64,000 nt of DNA from Micromonospora okii (GTDB lineage: Bacteria > Actinomycetota > Actinomycetes > Mycobacteriales > Micromonosporaceae): positions 124,001 to 188,000 of the forward strand of contig NZ_BBZF01000022.1 in NCBI RefSeq assembly GCF_020884795.1. The letters run 5' to 3'. Of the stretch, positions 51,347 through 58,418 are shown piece by piece; position 1 is the stretch's first letter, and the number at the start of each line of letters is the position of its first letter. A program made the translations under genes and the position numbers. Under the pieces are notes generated by a model. It worked only from the letters and a program-made list of their open reading frames with translations. It ran no database searches and was not told the DNA's origin.

Positions 51347-52747
51347 ATGACGGTGCGCGTGTCGGTCATCGCGACCTCGTCCCTGGGAGACCGCAGCTAC
51401 CTGGCCACGGACGGCGCCGTGGCGGTGGTGGTGGACCCGCAACGGGACATCGACCGGATCATGTACCTCGCCGGCGAGCAGGGGGTGCGGATCACCCACG
51501 TGGTGGAGACGCACGTCCACAACGACTACGTCTCCGGCGGCCTGGACCTGGCCCGGACCACCGGCGCGCGGTACCTGGTCGCCGCCGCCGACGAGGTCGG
51601 CTTCGACCGGGTGCCGGTCGCCGACGGCGACGTGGTCGACGTCTCCGACGGGCTCCGGCTGCGGGTGGTGGCCACGCCGGGGCACACCTTCCACCACCTG
51701 TCGTACGTGCTCGAGACGACCGCCGACGGAGGCTGGTCGCCGACCGGGGTGTTCACCGGCGGGTCGCTGCTGTTCGGCACGACCGGGCGCACCGACCTGC
51801 TCGGCCAGCAGCACGCCGACGAGCTGGCCCGGCACCAGCACGCCTCCGCGCGGCGGCTGGCCGACCTGCTGCCCGACGGCGCCCAGGTGTGGCCCACGCA
51901 CGGGTTCGGCAGCTTCTGCTCGGCGACGCAGGCGGACGCGCCGGAGTCGACCATCGGCCGCGAGAAGCAGGCCAACCCGGTCTTCCGGCTGGCCGCCGAG
52001 CAGTTCGCCACCGAGGTCCTCGCCGGCCTCGACGCCTACCCGGCGTACTACGCGCACATGGGCGTGGCCAACGCGGCGGGCCCCGGGCCGGTGGACCTCA
52101 CCCCGGCCGCCCGGGCCGACGCCGACGACCTGCGGGCCCGGATCGCCGCCGGGGAGTGGGTGGTGGACCTGCGCCACCGCCGGGCGTACGCCGGTTCGCA
52201 CCTGGCCGGCACCGTCAGCCTCGGCCTCGACGGGCCGATGTCCACCTGGCTGGGCTGGCTGATCGACTGGGGCACCCCGGTCACCCTCCTGGCGGAGACG
52301 CCGGAGCAGGTCGCCGACGCCCAGCGCGAGCTGGCCCGCATCGGCATCGACCGCCCCGCCGCGCAGGCCACCGGGGAGCCCGAGCGGTGGGTCACCGACC
52401 CCGCCGCGCTGCGCGAGCTGCCCGTCGCCGACTTCCCCGCCCTGGCGGCGGCGCAGGCCGGGCACGCCCCGGCCGGGCTGCCCGCGCCGCAGGTCGTCCT
52501 CGACGTGCGGCTGACCAGCGAGTGGCGCGCCGGCCACGTCGACGGGGCGGTGCACGTCCCGCTGCCCGACCTGCCCGCGCGGCTGGCCGAGATCCCGGCC
52601 GGGACCGTCTGGGTGCACTGCGGCTCCGGCTACCGCGCCGCGGCGGCCACCTCGCTGCTGGCCAACGCCGGCCGCGACGTCGTCCTGATCGACGACGTGT
52701 TCGGCCGGGCCGAAGCGGCCGGCGTGCGCATGGCCCCGACCGCCTGA
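51347..52747 (+). CDS. Persulfide dioxygenase-rhodanese fusion (CstB-like)
   Basis: 466 residues. Residues ~1-250 form a metallo-beta-lactamase-fold persulfide dioxygenase: ETHVHNDYVSGG (His56, His58, Asp60), TPGHTFHHLSYVLE, GRTDLLG and VWPTHGFGSFCS. Residues ~265-355 are a rhodanese-like domain without a cysteine (WVVDLRHRRAYAGSHLAGTV). The last ~95 residues are a second rhodanese with the active loop VHCGSGYRAA. This three-part order is that of CstB, which oxidises persulfides to thiosulfate. GGAAGGAG precedes the ATG. It is controlled by the adjacent CstR operator. Confidence 0.92.
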   Translation: MTVRVSVIATSSLGDRSYLATDGAVAVVVDPQRDIDRIMYLAGEQGVRITHVVETHVHNDYVSGGLDLARTTGARYLVAAADEVGFDRVPVADGDVVDVSDGLRLRVVATPGHTFHHLSYVLETTADGGWSPTGVFTGGSLLFGTTGRTDLLGQQHADELARHQHASARRLADLLPDGAQVWPTHGFGSFCSATQADAPESTIGREKQANPVFRLAAEQFATEVLAGLDAYPAYYAHMGVANAAGPGPVDLTPAARADADDLRARIAAGEWVVDLRHRRAYAGSHLAGTVSLGLDGPMSTWLGWLIDWGTPVTLLAETPEQVADAQRELARIGIDRPAAQATGEPERWVTDPAALRELPVADFPALAAAQAGHAPAGLPAPQVVLDVRLTSEWRAGHVDGAVHVPLPDLPARLAEIPAGTVWVHCGSGYRAAAATSLLANAGRDVVLIDDVFGRAEAAGVRMAPTA

Positions 52748-52792
52748 CCACCCTCGACCACCACCTCACCCGAACCCGAGAAGGAGAAACCC

Positions 52793-53377
52793 ATGACCAC
52801 GCCCACCACCCTCGACGCCGCCACCCTGCGCGAACTGATCGCCGCGGGTCGGGCGCCCCGGCTGCTCGACGTGCGGACCCCGGGCGAGTTCGAGGCCGTG
52901 CACATCCCCGGCGCCTACAACGTCCCCCTGGACCAGCTCCGGGAGAACGCCGGCCGACTGCGCGAGCACCTCGGCGACGAGGCCGTGTTCGTGTGCCGCT
53001 CCGGCGCCCGCGCCACCCAGGCCGCGCAGGCCCTCGCCGCCGCCGGCCTGCCCCACCCCCGGGTCCTCGACGGCGGGATGCTCGCCTGGCAGGCGACCGG
53101 CGCCTCCGTCGACCGGGGCCGGCCGCGCTGGGACCTGGAGCGACAGGTCCGCCTCGTCGCCGGCTCCATCGTCCTGGCCGGCGTCGTGGGCTCGGTGTTC
53201 GTGCCGGGCCTGAAGTGGGTCGCCGGGGCCGTCGGCGGGGGGCTCACCGTCGCCGCGCTGACCGACACGTGCGCCATGGGCATGCTGCTCAGCAAGCTGC
53301 CGTACAACCGGGGTGCGAGCTGTGACCTGGACACCGTCGTCGGCCGGCTGCGCGACGAGGCCGGGACACGGCCGTGA
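52793..53377 (+). CDS. Membrane-anchored rhodanese
   Basis: 194 residues. Residues ~5-105 are a rhodanese domain: APRLLDVRTPGEFEAVHIPGAYNVPLD and VFVCRSGARATQAA with the catalytic Cys68. Residues ~115-175 contain two hydrophobic helices (VRLVAGSIVLAGVVGSVF; WVAGAVGGGLTVAALTDTCAMGMLLSKLPYNR) of the DUF2892 kind. The domain therefore faces the cytosol from the membrane. It would pass sulfane sulfur between persulfide carriers. GAGAAGGAGAAA lies before the ATG; its end overlaps the exporter gene (GTGA). Confidence 0.92.
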   Translation: MTTPTTLDAATLRELIAAGRAPRLLDVRTPGEFEAVHIPGAYNVPLDQLRENAGRLREHLGDEAVFVCRSGARATQAAQALAAAGLPHPRVLDGGMLAWQATGASVDRGRPRWDLERQVRLVAGSIVLAGVVGSVFVPGLKWVAGAVGGGLTVAALTDTCAMGMLLSKLPYNRGASCDLDTVVGRLRDEAGTRP

Positions 53378-54255
53378 CCGGCCTCGCGCCGACCCTCGTC
53401 GGCGCGGTGCTCATCGGCGTCAGCCTCGGCCTGCTCGGCGGTGGCGGCTCCATCCTCGCCGTGCCGCTCCTGGCCTACGTGGCCGGGCTGCCGACGAGGG
53501 AGGCGATCGCCACGTCGCTGCTCGTCGTCGGGGTCACGAGCGCCGTCGCCGTCCTGCCGCACGCCCGCGCCCACCGGGTGCGCTGGCGCACCGGGCTGAC
53601 CTTCGGTCTCGCCGGCATGGCCGGCGCGTACGTCGGCGGCCGGCTGGCCGCGTTCGTCCCGCCGGCGCTGCTGCTCACCGGGTTCGCGGTGATGATGCTC
53701 GCCACCGCCACCGCGATGATCCGCGGCCGGCGGTCCGCCGAGGGGCGGCCCGCGCCGCGCGAGCTGCCCCTGGCGCGGGTGCTCCTCGACGGGGTCGCGG
53801 TGGGCCTGGTCACCGGCCTGGTCGGCGCGGGCGGGGGTTTCCTCGTGGTGCCCGCCCTGGCCCTGCTCGGGGGCCTGCCGATGCCGGTCGCCGTCGGCAC
53901 CTCGCTGGTGGTCATCGCGATGAAGTCCTTCGCCGGCCTGGCCGGCTACCTGTCCGGGGTGTCCGTCGACTGGGGACTGGCCGTGGCGGTCACCGTGTCG
54001 GCGGTCGTCGGCAGCCTGCTGGGCGGCCGGCTCGCCGGTCGGGTCCCGGCCGACCTGCTCCGCGCGGCGTTCGGCTGGTTCGTCCTCGTGCTGGGCTTCG
54101 TCGTGCTCGCCCAGCAGGTGCCGGCCGGGTGGCGCTCCGCGCCGCTGCTGTGGGCGGCCCTCGCGGTGGCCGCCGCCGCGATCGTGGTGGCGGCGGGCGT
54201 CGGGCCTACCAGGTCCCGGTGGAGACGTCCGAGCCCCCGTGGTCGTCGGTCATGA
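53374..54255 (+). CDS. TauE/SafE-family sulfite/anion exporter
   Basis: 293 residues, about eight membrane helices with two repeated glycine-rich starts: LLGGGGSILAVPLLAYVAGLPTREAIATSLLVVG and LVGAGGGFLVVPALALLGGLPMPVAVGTSLVVIAMKS. This duplicated motif is the TauE/SafE signature. The likely cargo is sulfite or a related anion formed by the upstream sulfur enzymes. The Arg-rich last ~18 residues read into the 3' end of the converging small gene, a 50-base overlap. GTG start coupled to the rhodanese gene. Confidence 0.9.
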   Translation: MTGLAPTLVGAVLIGVSLGLLGGGGSILAVPLLAYVAGLPTREAIATSLLVVGVTSAVAVLPHARAHRVRWRTGLTFGLAGMAGAYVGGRLAAFVPPALLLTGFAVMMLATATAMIRGRRSAEGRPAPRELPLARVLLDGVAVGLVTGLVGAGGGFLVVPALALLGGLPMPVAVGTSLVVIAMKSFAGLAGYLSGVSVDWGLAVAVTVSAVVGSLLGGRLAGRVPADLLRAAFGWFVLVLGFVVLAQQVPAGWRSAPLLWAALAVAAAAIVVAAGVGPTRSRWRRPSPRGRRS

Positions 54256-54589
54256 ACGCGTTCACCGAGACCGTGTTCCACGAATTCCAGCCGGAGCTGC
54301 TGTAGACCCAGGCCTCCCAGCCGACCTGCCCGGCGGCGCAGGGCACGTCGACGCTGGCCGAGCCGAAGGTGAAGGGCATGACCTGCGACGCCATGACGTT
54401 GACGTGGGCGGCCCCGGTCGGTTGCGTGCAGGTCACCGTGCCGAAGACGTAGAGGTGGTCGGAGGTGCTGAGGTAGGCGGAGAGAACGAGGATGTCCGCC
54501 TGGGCGGCCCGCGCCGGGGTCGCGACGAACAGGCAGGCCGCGATCGACGCGACGAGAACCAGGGCACCCCGAACCAGCTTGGCCGTCAT
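54206..54589 (-). CDS. Small secreted protein, unknown
   Basis: 127 residues with a clear Sec signal (LVRGALVLVASIAACLFVATPARA, cleavage near residue 28). The mature ~98 residues are beta-rich: ILVLSAYLSTSDHLYVFGTVTCTQPTGAAHVNVMASQV ... SASVDVPCAAGQVGWEAWVYSSSGWNSWNTVSVNAFMTDDHGGSD. Two cysteines could form one disulfide. The pattern recalls short Streptomyces-type secreted domains of the DUF6299 sort, a weak guess. GGAGCGACC precedes the ATG. It overlaps the 3' end of the exporter gene by 50 bases on the opposite strand. Confidence 0.82.
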   Translation of the reverse strand: MTAKLVRGALVLVASIAACLFVATPARAAQADILVLSAYLSTSDHLYVFGTVTCTQPTGAAHVNVMASQVMPFTFGSASVDVPCAAGQVGWEAWVYSSSGWNSWNTVSVNAFMTDDHGGSDVSTGTW

Positions 54590-54674
54590 GTGGTCGCTCC
54601 TCGTCGAGGGGTGGACGCTTCGGCAACTGGCCGCAGTCTAGCAATCCATCGACACTCTTGCATGGAAACGGCGT

Positions 54675-54706
54675 AGGTGCCGGACCGCCGTGGCGGTCCG
54701 GCACCT
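54675..54706 (-). terminator. 15-bp perfect hairpin after doxX-like gene
   Basis: AGGTGCCGGACCGCC (54675-54689) pairs with GGCGGTCCGGCACCT (54692-54706) around GT. It begins 18 bases past the stop of the DoxX-like gene. Confidence 0.8.
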
Positions 54707-54723
54707 CACGGGCCGGCGGTGGT

Positions 54724-55320
54724 TCAGATCATCCACCGGTTGCGCTGCACGAAGGGCAGGCGGGCCCAGCTCCGGCCGAGGCCCCAGGTGTGGCCGGCGT
54801 AGGTCAGGGCGAGCACGACCAGGACGACGGCGTAGACGAGGTGGTAGTCGACGAGCGGGTTGCTCGACCCGGACGGCTCGCCGGCGGCGGTGAAGCGGTC
54901 GAGGGGGAACTCGGCCAGCCACATGAGCATCATCATCAGGGCGCCGGCGCCGGCTGCCACCCGCAGCCCGATGCCCGCGAGGAGGGCGACCCCGACGGCG
55001 GCCAGGCCGCCCATGAAGAGCAGGTCCGCCCACCAGGCGCCGGCGATCGACTGGAACGTCGACTGGAACGGGCCGACCGCCACGTGGGACAGGAAGCCCT
55101 TGGTCGGCGATCCGCCGTTGATCCAGGCGCGGGCGGCGGGGGTGGACCAGCCCAGCCCGAAGAGCTTGTCGGCGAACGCCCACAGGAACACGAAGCCGGT
55201 GGCGATCCGCAGGACGGCCAGGGCGCGGGCGGCGGTGGTGGTCAGCATGTGCCCGGGGGCTTCGGCGTGCTCGAGAGCGTGGGCCGGGACCGTGACGCGG
55301 GTCTTGGCGGTGGTGGTCAT
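54724..55320 (-). CDS. DoxX-family membrane protein
   Basis: 198 residues with four to five helices: AARALAVLRIATGFVFLWAFADKLFGLG, WADLLFMGGLAAVGVALLAGIGLRVAAGAGALMMMLMWLAEFP and YHLVYAVVLVVLALTYAGHTWGLGRSW. The first helix pattern (LR...G..FLW.F.DKLFGLG) is typical of DoxX/DoxD proteins, some of which feed electrons from thiosulfate to quinone. Thiosulfate is the expected product of the nearby persulfide dioxygenase, so a link is possible. GGAGGCAACG precedes the ATG. A hairpin and a DosR-like palindrome lie 44-104 bases upstream. Confidence 0.87.
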   Translation of the reverse strand: MTTTAKTRVTVPAHALEHAEAPGHMLTTTAARALAVLRIATGFVFLWAFADKLFGLGWSTPAARAWINGGSPTKGFLSHVAVGPFQSTFQSIAGAWWADLLFMGGLAAVGVALLAGIGLRVAAGAGALMMMLMWLAEFPLDRFTAAGEPSGSSNPLVDYHLVYAVVLVVLALTYAGHTWGLGRSWARLPFVQRNRWMI

Positions 55321-55363
55321 CGTTGCCTCCGGTGCTGGAGTCTCTTCTCGACAACCACAGCCT

Positions 55364-55390
55364 CCCGCGCGCCGACGGTCGGCGCGCGGG
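55364..55390 (-). terminator. 13-bp perfect hairpin after DUF4185 gene
   Basis: CCCGCGCGCCGAC (55364-55376) pairs with GTCGGCGCGCGGG (55378-55390). It lies 78 bases beyond the end of the DUF4185 gene and upstream of the DoxX-like gene, so it may end the first transcript or sit in the leader of the second. Confidence 0.6.
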
Positions 55391-55410
55391 CCGGAACTCC
55401 CCAGTGGCCC

Positions 55411-55424
55411 GGGACCAAGGTCCC
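55411..55424. promoter_or_regulatory. DosR/DevR-like palindrome upstream of doxX-like gene
   Basis: GGGACCAAGGTCCC, within CCCGGGACCAAGGTCCCG, matches the mycobacterial DosR core GGGAC-NNNN-GTCCC. It lies 91 bases upstream of the DoxX-like start. If functional, it would tie DoxX to hypoxia, NO or redox control. Only the sequence match supports this. Confidence 0.4.
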
Positions 55425-55468
55425 GACCTTCCCGTGACCCCCGCCCCGGGCGGGCGCGGGCCGCCCGG

Positions 55469-56596
55469 TCACACCGAACCGGCGAACTGGCTGACGTGGT
55501 AGGCGGTGCTGCGCCCGTCGGGCGTGCGGGTCCACTTCGAGACCATCAGGTGCAGGCCGCCGCTGCCGCCGCTGGACCAGGGGTGCACGAAACCGCCGTA
55601 CAGGCCGGGTTCCTGAATGCTCGTGACCTGGACCTTCTCCGCGGTCCACACCTGGTCGGGCCCGGCGGCGGTGCGGGTGACGATGCAGCCGGTGCGGCAG
55701 TTCAGGTACGACATGACCCAGGTCCCGTCGGACAGCCGGCGCACCGACGGCTCGCCGAAGCGGCCGGTGAGGATCGGCGTGCACGGCCGCCCCCAACCCC
55801 AGTTCGCGCCGTTCCAGCCCCACCCCTCGTAGGACTCCGGGAAGAACAGCCGGTCCCACCGGACGCGGCGCAGCATCATCGGGCCCTCCTGCCGCCCCGC
55901 CCGCACCGAGAAGACGTAGACGTACTCCCCGGCCCGCTGCATGGTCCACATCTGGAACGGGTCCGTGTTGTCGGCGCTGTTCCACCACTTCAACGGCGTA
56001 CGGACGAAGTCGTTGCCGTTGTCGGAGAAGGCCAACCCCGCGTACCGGGACTTCCAGTGCGGCCCCGCCGGGCCGGCGGAGTGCCAGTTCTCGATGCTCA
56101 TGTACGAGATGAGCTGGCGGCCCGTCTCGGGGAAGCTGATGCCGTCGTTGGGGATCACGGTCACCTCCGGCAGCCCGTCGAGGCCGACGCCGTGGTGGCC
56201 GTTGTGCATCAACTCCGGGGCGCGCCCGTTGCCGGCGACCCGGGCGGCGCTGTCGAAGACCACCCCGCCCGGCGCACCCGGGTGGACGTTGGAGCGCAGC
56301 ATGACCGGTGAGCGCCAGTCGTTCGGCAGCGGTGGGCCCTCCGGCCAGGGGGTGTCGAAGGTGTCGCCGAAGAGGTAGCCGATGGAGCCGTTCTCCAGCA
56401 CGTAGGGGATGCCCAGGTCGGTGCCGGCCACCCGCCACCGGCTGAAGGTGTCGAGGTCCGCGCCGGTGAGCCGCTTCCTCCACCCGGCGGCCTGGGCGGC
56501 GCCCGGCGGCGTCAGCGCCGATCCACCGGCCCCGACGGCGCCGGCCGCGCCGATCGCGGCGACCCGCCCGATCAGGGTACGACGACGGATGCCCAT
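55469..56596 (-). CDS. Tat-secreted DUF4185 protein
   Basis: 375 residues. The N-terminus MGIRRRTLIGRVAAIGAAGAV is a twin-arginine signal, with cleavage near AQAA (~36). The rest is DUF4185, a beta-propeller-like fold seen in secreted proteins: GADLDTFSRWRVAGTDLGIPYVLENGSIGYLFGDTFDT, WRSPVMLRSN, ISYMSIENWHSAGPAGPHWKSRYAGLAFSDNGNDF and GLYGGFVHPWSSGGSGGLHLMVSKW. The GDTFDT and sugar-hydrolase-like layout resemble five-bladed propeller glycosidases, but no activity can be assigned. ATG 56596 is chosen for the Tat signal, with GAAAGGGG upstream. Confidence 0.88.
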   Translation of the reverse strand: MGIRRRTLIGRVAAIGAAGAVGAGGSALTPPGAAQAAGWRKRLTGADLDTFSRWRVAGTDLGIPYVLENGSIGYLFGDTFDTPWPEGPPLPNDWRSPVMLRSNVHPGAPGGVVFDSAARVAGNGRAPELMHNGHHGVGLDGLPEVTVIPNDGISFPETGRQLISYMSIENWHSAGPAGPHWKSRYAGLAFSDNGNDFVRTPLKWWNSADNTDPFQMWTMQRAGEYVYVFSVRAGRQEGPMMLRRVRWDRLFFPESYEGWGWNGANWGWGRPCTPILTGRFGEPSVRRLSDGTWVMSYLNCRTGCIVTRTAAGPDQVWTAEKVQVTSIQEPGLYGGFVHPWSSGGSGGLHLMVSKWTRTPDGRSTAYHVSQFAGSV

Positions 56597-56651
56597 GGTT
56601 CCCCTTTCACGCCGCCGCCTCGACGGCGGTGTCAACTGATCGCTGTGGTCG

Positions 56652-56681
56652 GTTCAGAGAGTGGTTTCGTGTGGTAGGCCG
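56652..56681 (+). repeat. 30-nt inverted repeat, left copy (with 58377-58406)
   Basis: It begins GTTCAGAGAGTGGTTTCG. Its reverse complement recurs at 58377-58406 with 28 of 30 matches. It covers the last codons and stop of the M23/FG-GAP gene (peptide GLPHETTL-stop). Confidence 0.8.
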
Positions 56682-58174
56682 AAGTAGTCGTGCCATTTTT
56701 GGGCGGGTCCGAATCCGGTGCCGGTGGAGAGGGCTACGTGGATGTCGTTGGTGGTGTTCTTGGTGAAGACGATGAGGTCGTCCTTGCCGTCTCGGTTGTA
56801 GTCGCCGAGGTAGGGGAATTCGCCGGGTTGGCAGAGGTTGTCGTGCCACTTGATGGTGGTGCCGGTGAATCCGGTGCCGGTGGAGGTGGCGGCGTAGACG
56901 TCGGCGAAGGTGTCGCAGGTGAGGGTGACGATGTCGTCCTTGCCGTCGCCGTTGATGTCGCCGATGCGGGGTTGTTCGCCGGTGAGGGAGAACAGGTCGT
57001 GCCATTTCTGGGTGGGGCCGAATCCGGTGCCGGTGGAGAGGGCGACGTGGACGTCGGCTTGGGTGGTGGGGCCCTGGGTAAAGCTGATGAGGTCGTCCTT
57101 GCCGTCGCCGTTGGCGTCGCCGATGGCGGGGTGGTGGCCGGCGGGGGCGAAGTTGTCGTGCCATTTCTGGGCGGTGCCGGTGAAGGTGGTGCCGGTGGAG
57201 AGGGCGACGTAGACGTCGGCGGAGGTGTCGTGGGTGAAGGTGATGATGTCGTCTTTGCCGTCGCCGTTGACGTCGCCGGTGGCGGGGGTTTCGGTGCCGG
57301 GGGCGAACCAGTCGTGCCATTTGGTGGCGGGGGCGAAGGTGGTGCCGGTGGAGGGTGCGACGTAGACGTCGGCGAGGGTGCCGTGGGTGAAGGTGACGAT
57401 GTCGTCTTTGCCGTCGCCGGTGAAGTCGCCGGTGAGGGGGGTTTCTCCGTCGAGGGCGAAGTAGTCGTTCCATTTGATGCTGGTGCCGGTGAATCCGGTG
57501 CCGGTGGAGGTGGCGACGTAGACGTCGTTGAGGGTGCCGTGGGTGAAGGTGACGACGTCGTCGTAGCCGTCGCCGGTGAAGTCGGTGGGTGACCCGGCGA
57601 GGTAGCGACCACCCACCGGGCCGGCGCCGCAGTTGTCGCTGACCAGGTACCTCTGCTGGTACTGCCCGGGGTACGGAGCGAGGGACATCCCGTTGATGAC
57701 GATGGGCTGGCCCACCCCGTTGTAGAGCTGCTCGTAGTGGACGTGCGCCCCGGAGGAGTTGCCGGTGCTGCCGGTGACGCCGATCTGCTGCCCCTGCCGC
57801 ACGTACGCCCCGTCGGGCACCGAGTAGGCGCTCAGGTGGAAGTAGTAGGTGCTCCACCCGCCGCCGTGGTCGACGACGACGTAGTTGCCGGCGCCGCTCG
57901 GCTGCGCGTACCGGCGCGCCACGCCGTCGGCGGAGGCGAGCTGCGGCGTGCCGCCGGTGACGCCGCCGTCGGCGCGGACGAAGTCGAGCGCCTGCCGCAC
58001 CTCGGCGCTGTGGTGGCCGTAGGTCCACCGCTGACCGCACGGGAACGGGGCCTTGAAGTTCGGCGCGGCCAGCGCGGCGGGCGGGCGCACCGACACACCG
58101 ACGCCGACGACGACCGCGAGGGCGAGCAGGGCGACGAGCCAGCGGCGGAGGCCGGTGGCGGGGAGGCGGATCAT
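56654..58174 (-). CDS. Secreted M23 peptidase with six FG-GAP/VCBS repeats
   Basis: 506 residues. A signal peptide (RWLVALLALAVVVGVGVSV ... ALA) ends near residue 37. Residues ~40-180 are an M23/LytM metallopeptidase: GHHSAEVRQALDF, VVVDHGGGWSTYYFHLSAY, YVRQGQQIGVTGSTGNSSGAHVHYEQ. The HVH pair is intact and the first His/Asp site is spaced unusually (HHSAEVRQALD). Residues ~205-506 hold six FG-GAP units of ~50-55 residues, each with a calcium loop (DFTGDGYDD, DFTGDGKDD, DVNGDGKDD, DANGDGKDD, DINGDGKDD, DYNRDGKDD) and the repeated KWHD. The product probably cuts peptidoglycan cross-links or other Gly-rich peptides outside the cell. The repeat region uses A-ending codons (GTA, GGA, CCA, CTA, AAA) that neighbours avoid. 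Confidence 0.93.
   Translation of the reverse strand: MIRLPATGLRRWLVALLALAVVVGVGVSVRPPAALAAPNFKAPFPCGQRWTYGHHSAEVRQALDFVRADGGVTGGTPQLASADGVARRYAQPSGAGNYVVVDHGGGWSTYYFHLSAYSVPDGAYVRQGQQIGVTGSTGNSSGAHVHYEQLYNGVGQPIVINGMSLAPYPGQYQQRYLVSDNCGAGPVGGRYLAGSPTDFTGDGYDDVVTFTHGTLNDVYVATSTGTGFTGTSIKWNDYFALDGETPLTGDFTGDGKDDIVTFTHGTLADVYVAPSTGTTFAPATKWHDWFAPGTETPATGDVNGDGKDDIITFTHDTSADVYVALSTGTTFTGTAQKWHDNFAPAGHHPAIGDANGDGKDDLISFTQGPTTQADVHVALSTGTGFGPTQKWHDLFSLTGEQPRIGDINGDGKDDIVTLTCDTFADVYAATSTGTGFTGTTIKWHDNLCQPGEFPYLGDYNRDGKDDLIVFTKNTTNDIHVALSTGTGFGPAQKWHDYFGLPHETTL
56690..57595 (-). repeat. Tandem ~150-165-bp repeats encoding FG-GAP units
   Basis: Six head-to-tail units are nearly alike at DNA level, for example CCGGTGCCGGTGGAG recurring on the + strand every unit. 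Synonymous positions are conserved too, which points to recent duplication or gene conversion rather than old divergence. Confidence 0.85.
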
Positions 58175-58269
58175 CGCGGCTCCTTCGTGGGGGCGGGGCG
58201 GGGGTCGAAGCCTCACGGGTTCCCCCCTTCGCCGCTGGCGCCGATGCGCCTGCGAACCGGTCGTTGGCG

Positions 58270-58298
58270 AGTTAACCTACGATGACGATCGATGTCAA
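58270..58298 (-). promoter_or_regulatory. Probable promoter of M23 gene
   Basis: On the minus strand TTGACA (58298-58293) is followed after 17 bases by TTAACT (58275-58270), about 96 bases before the M23 start. The -35 is perfect and the -10 weak. Confidence 0.45.
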
Positions 58299-58350
58299 CG
58301 CCTTCCATAGGGGACTTCCATGGTGAAGGAAATTTGCGCTATGCATTGAC

Positions 58351-58404
58351 ATGTGTCGCCTGGCCCGTGGGCTGCCCGGCCTACCGCGCGAAACCACTCT
58401 CTGA
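58351..58404 (+). CDS. Possible 17-residue leader ORF before esterase
   Basis: ATG at 58351 encodes MCRLARGLPGLPRETTL and stops 14 bases before the esterase GTG. Its last eight residues (GLPRETTL-stop) copy the end of the M23 protein (GLPHETTL-stop), because this stretch is the other arm of the 30-nt inverted repeat. It has no obvious ribosome site. It could be a leader peptide, or only a relic of the duplicated 3' end. Confidence 0.25.
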   Translation: MCRLARGLPGLPRETTL

Positions 58405-58406
58405 AC
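58377..58406 (-). repeat. 30-nt inverted repeat, right copy
   Basis: It ends CGAAACCACTCTCTGAAC on the + strand and is complementary to 56652-56681 with two differences. With its partner it brackets the whole M23/FG-GAP gene (1755 bases outer to outer). Confidence 0.8.
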
Positions 58407-58418
58407 GAGGAGGAGCCT

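Noticed and set aside
58346..58351. TTGACA on the + strand as -35 of the esterase gene
   Set aside because: No -10-like hexamer 16-18 bases downstream; the spacing lands in GC-rich sequence.
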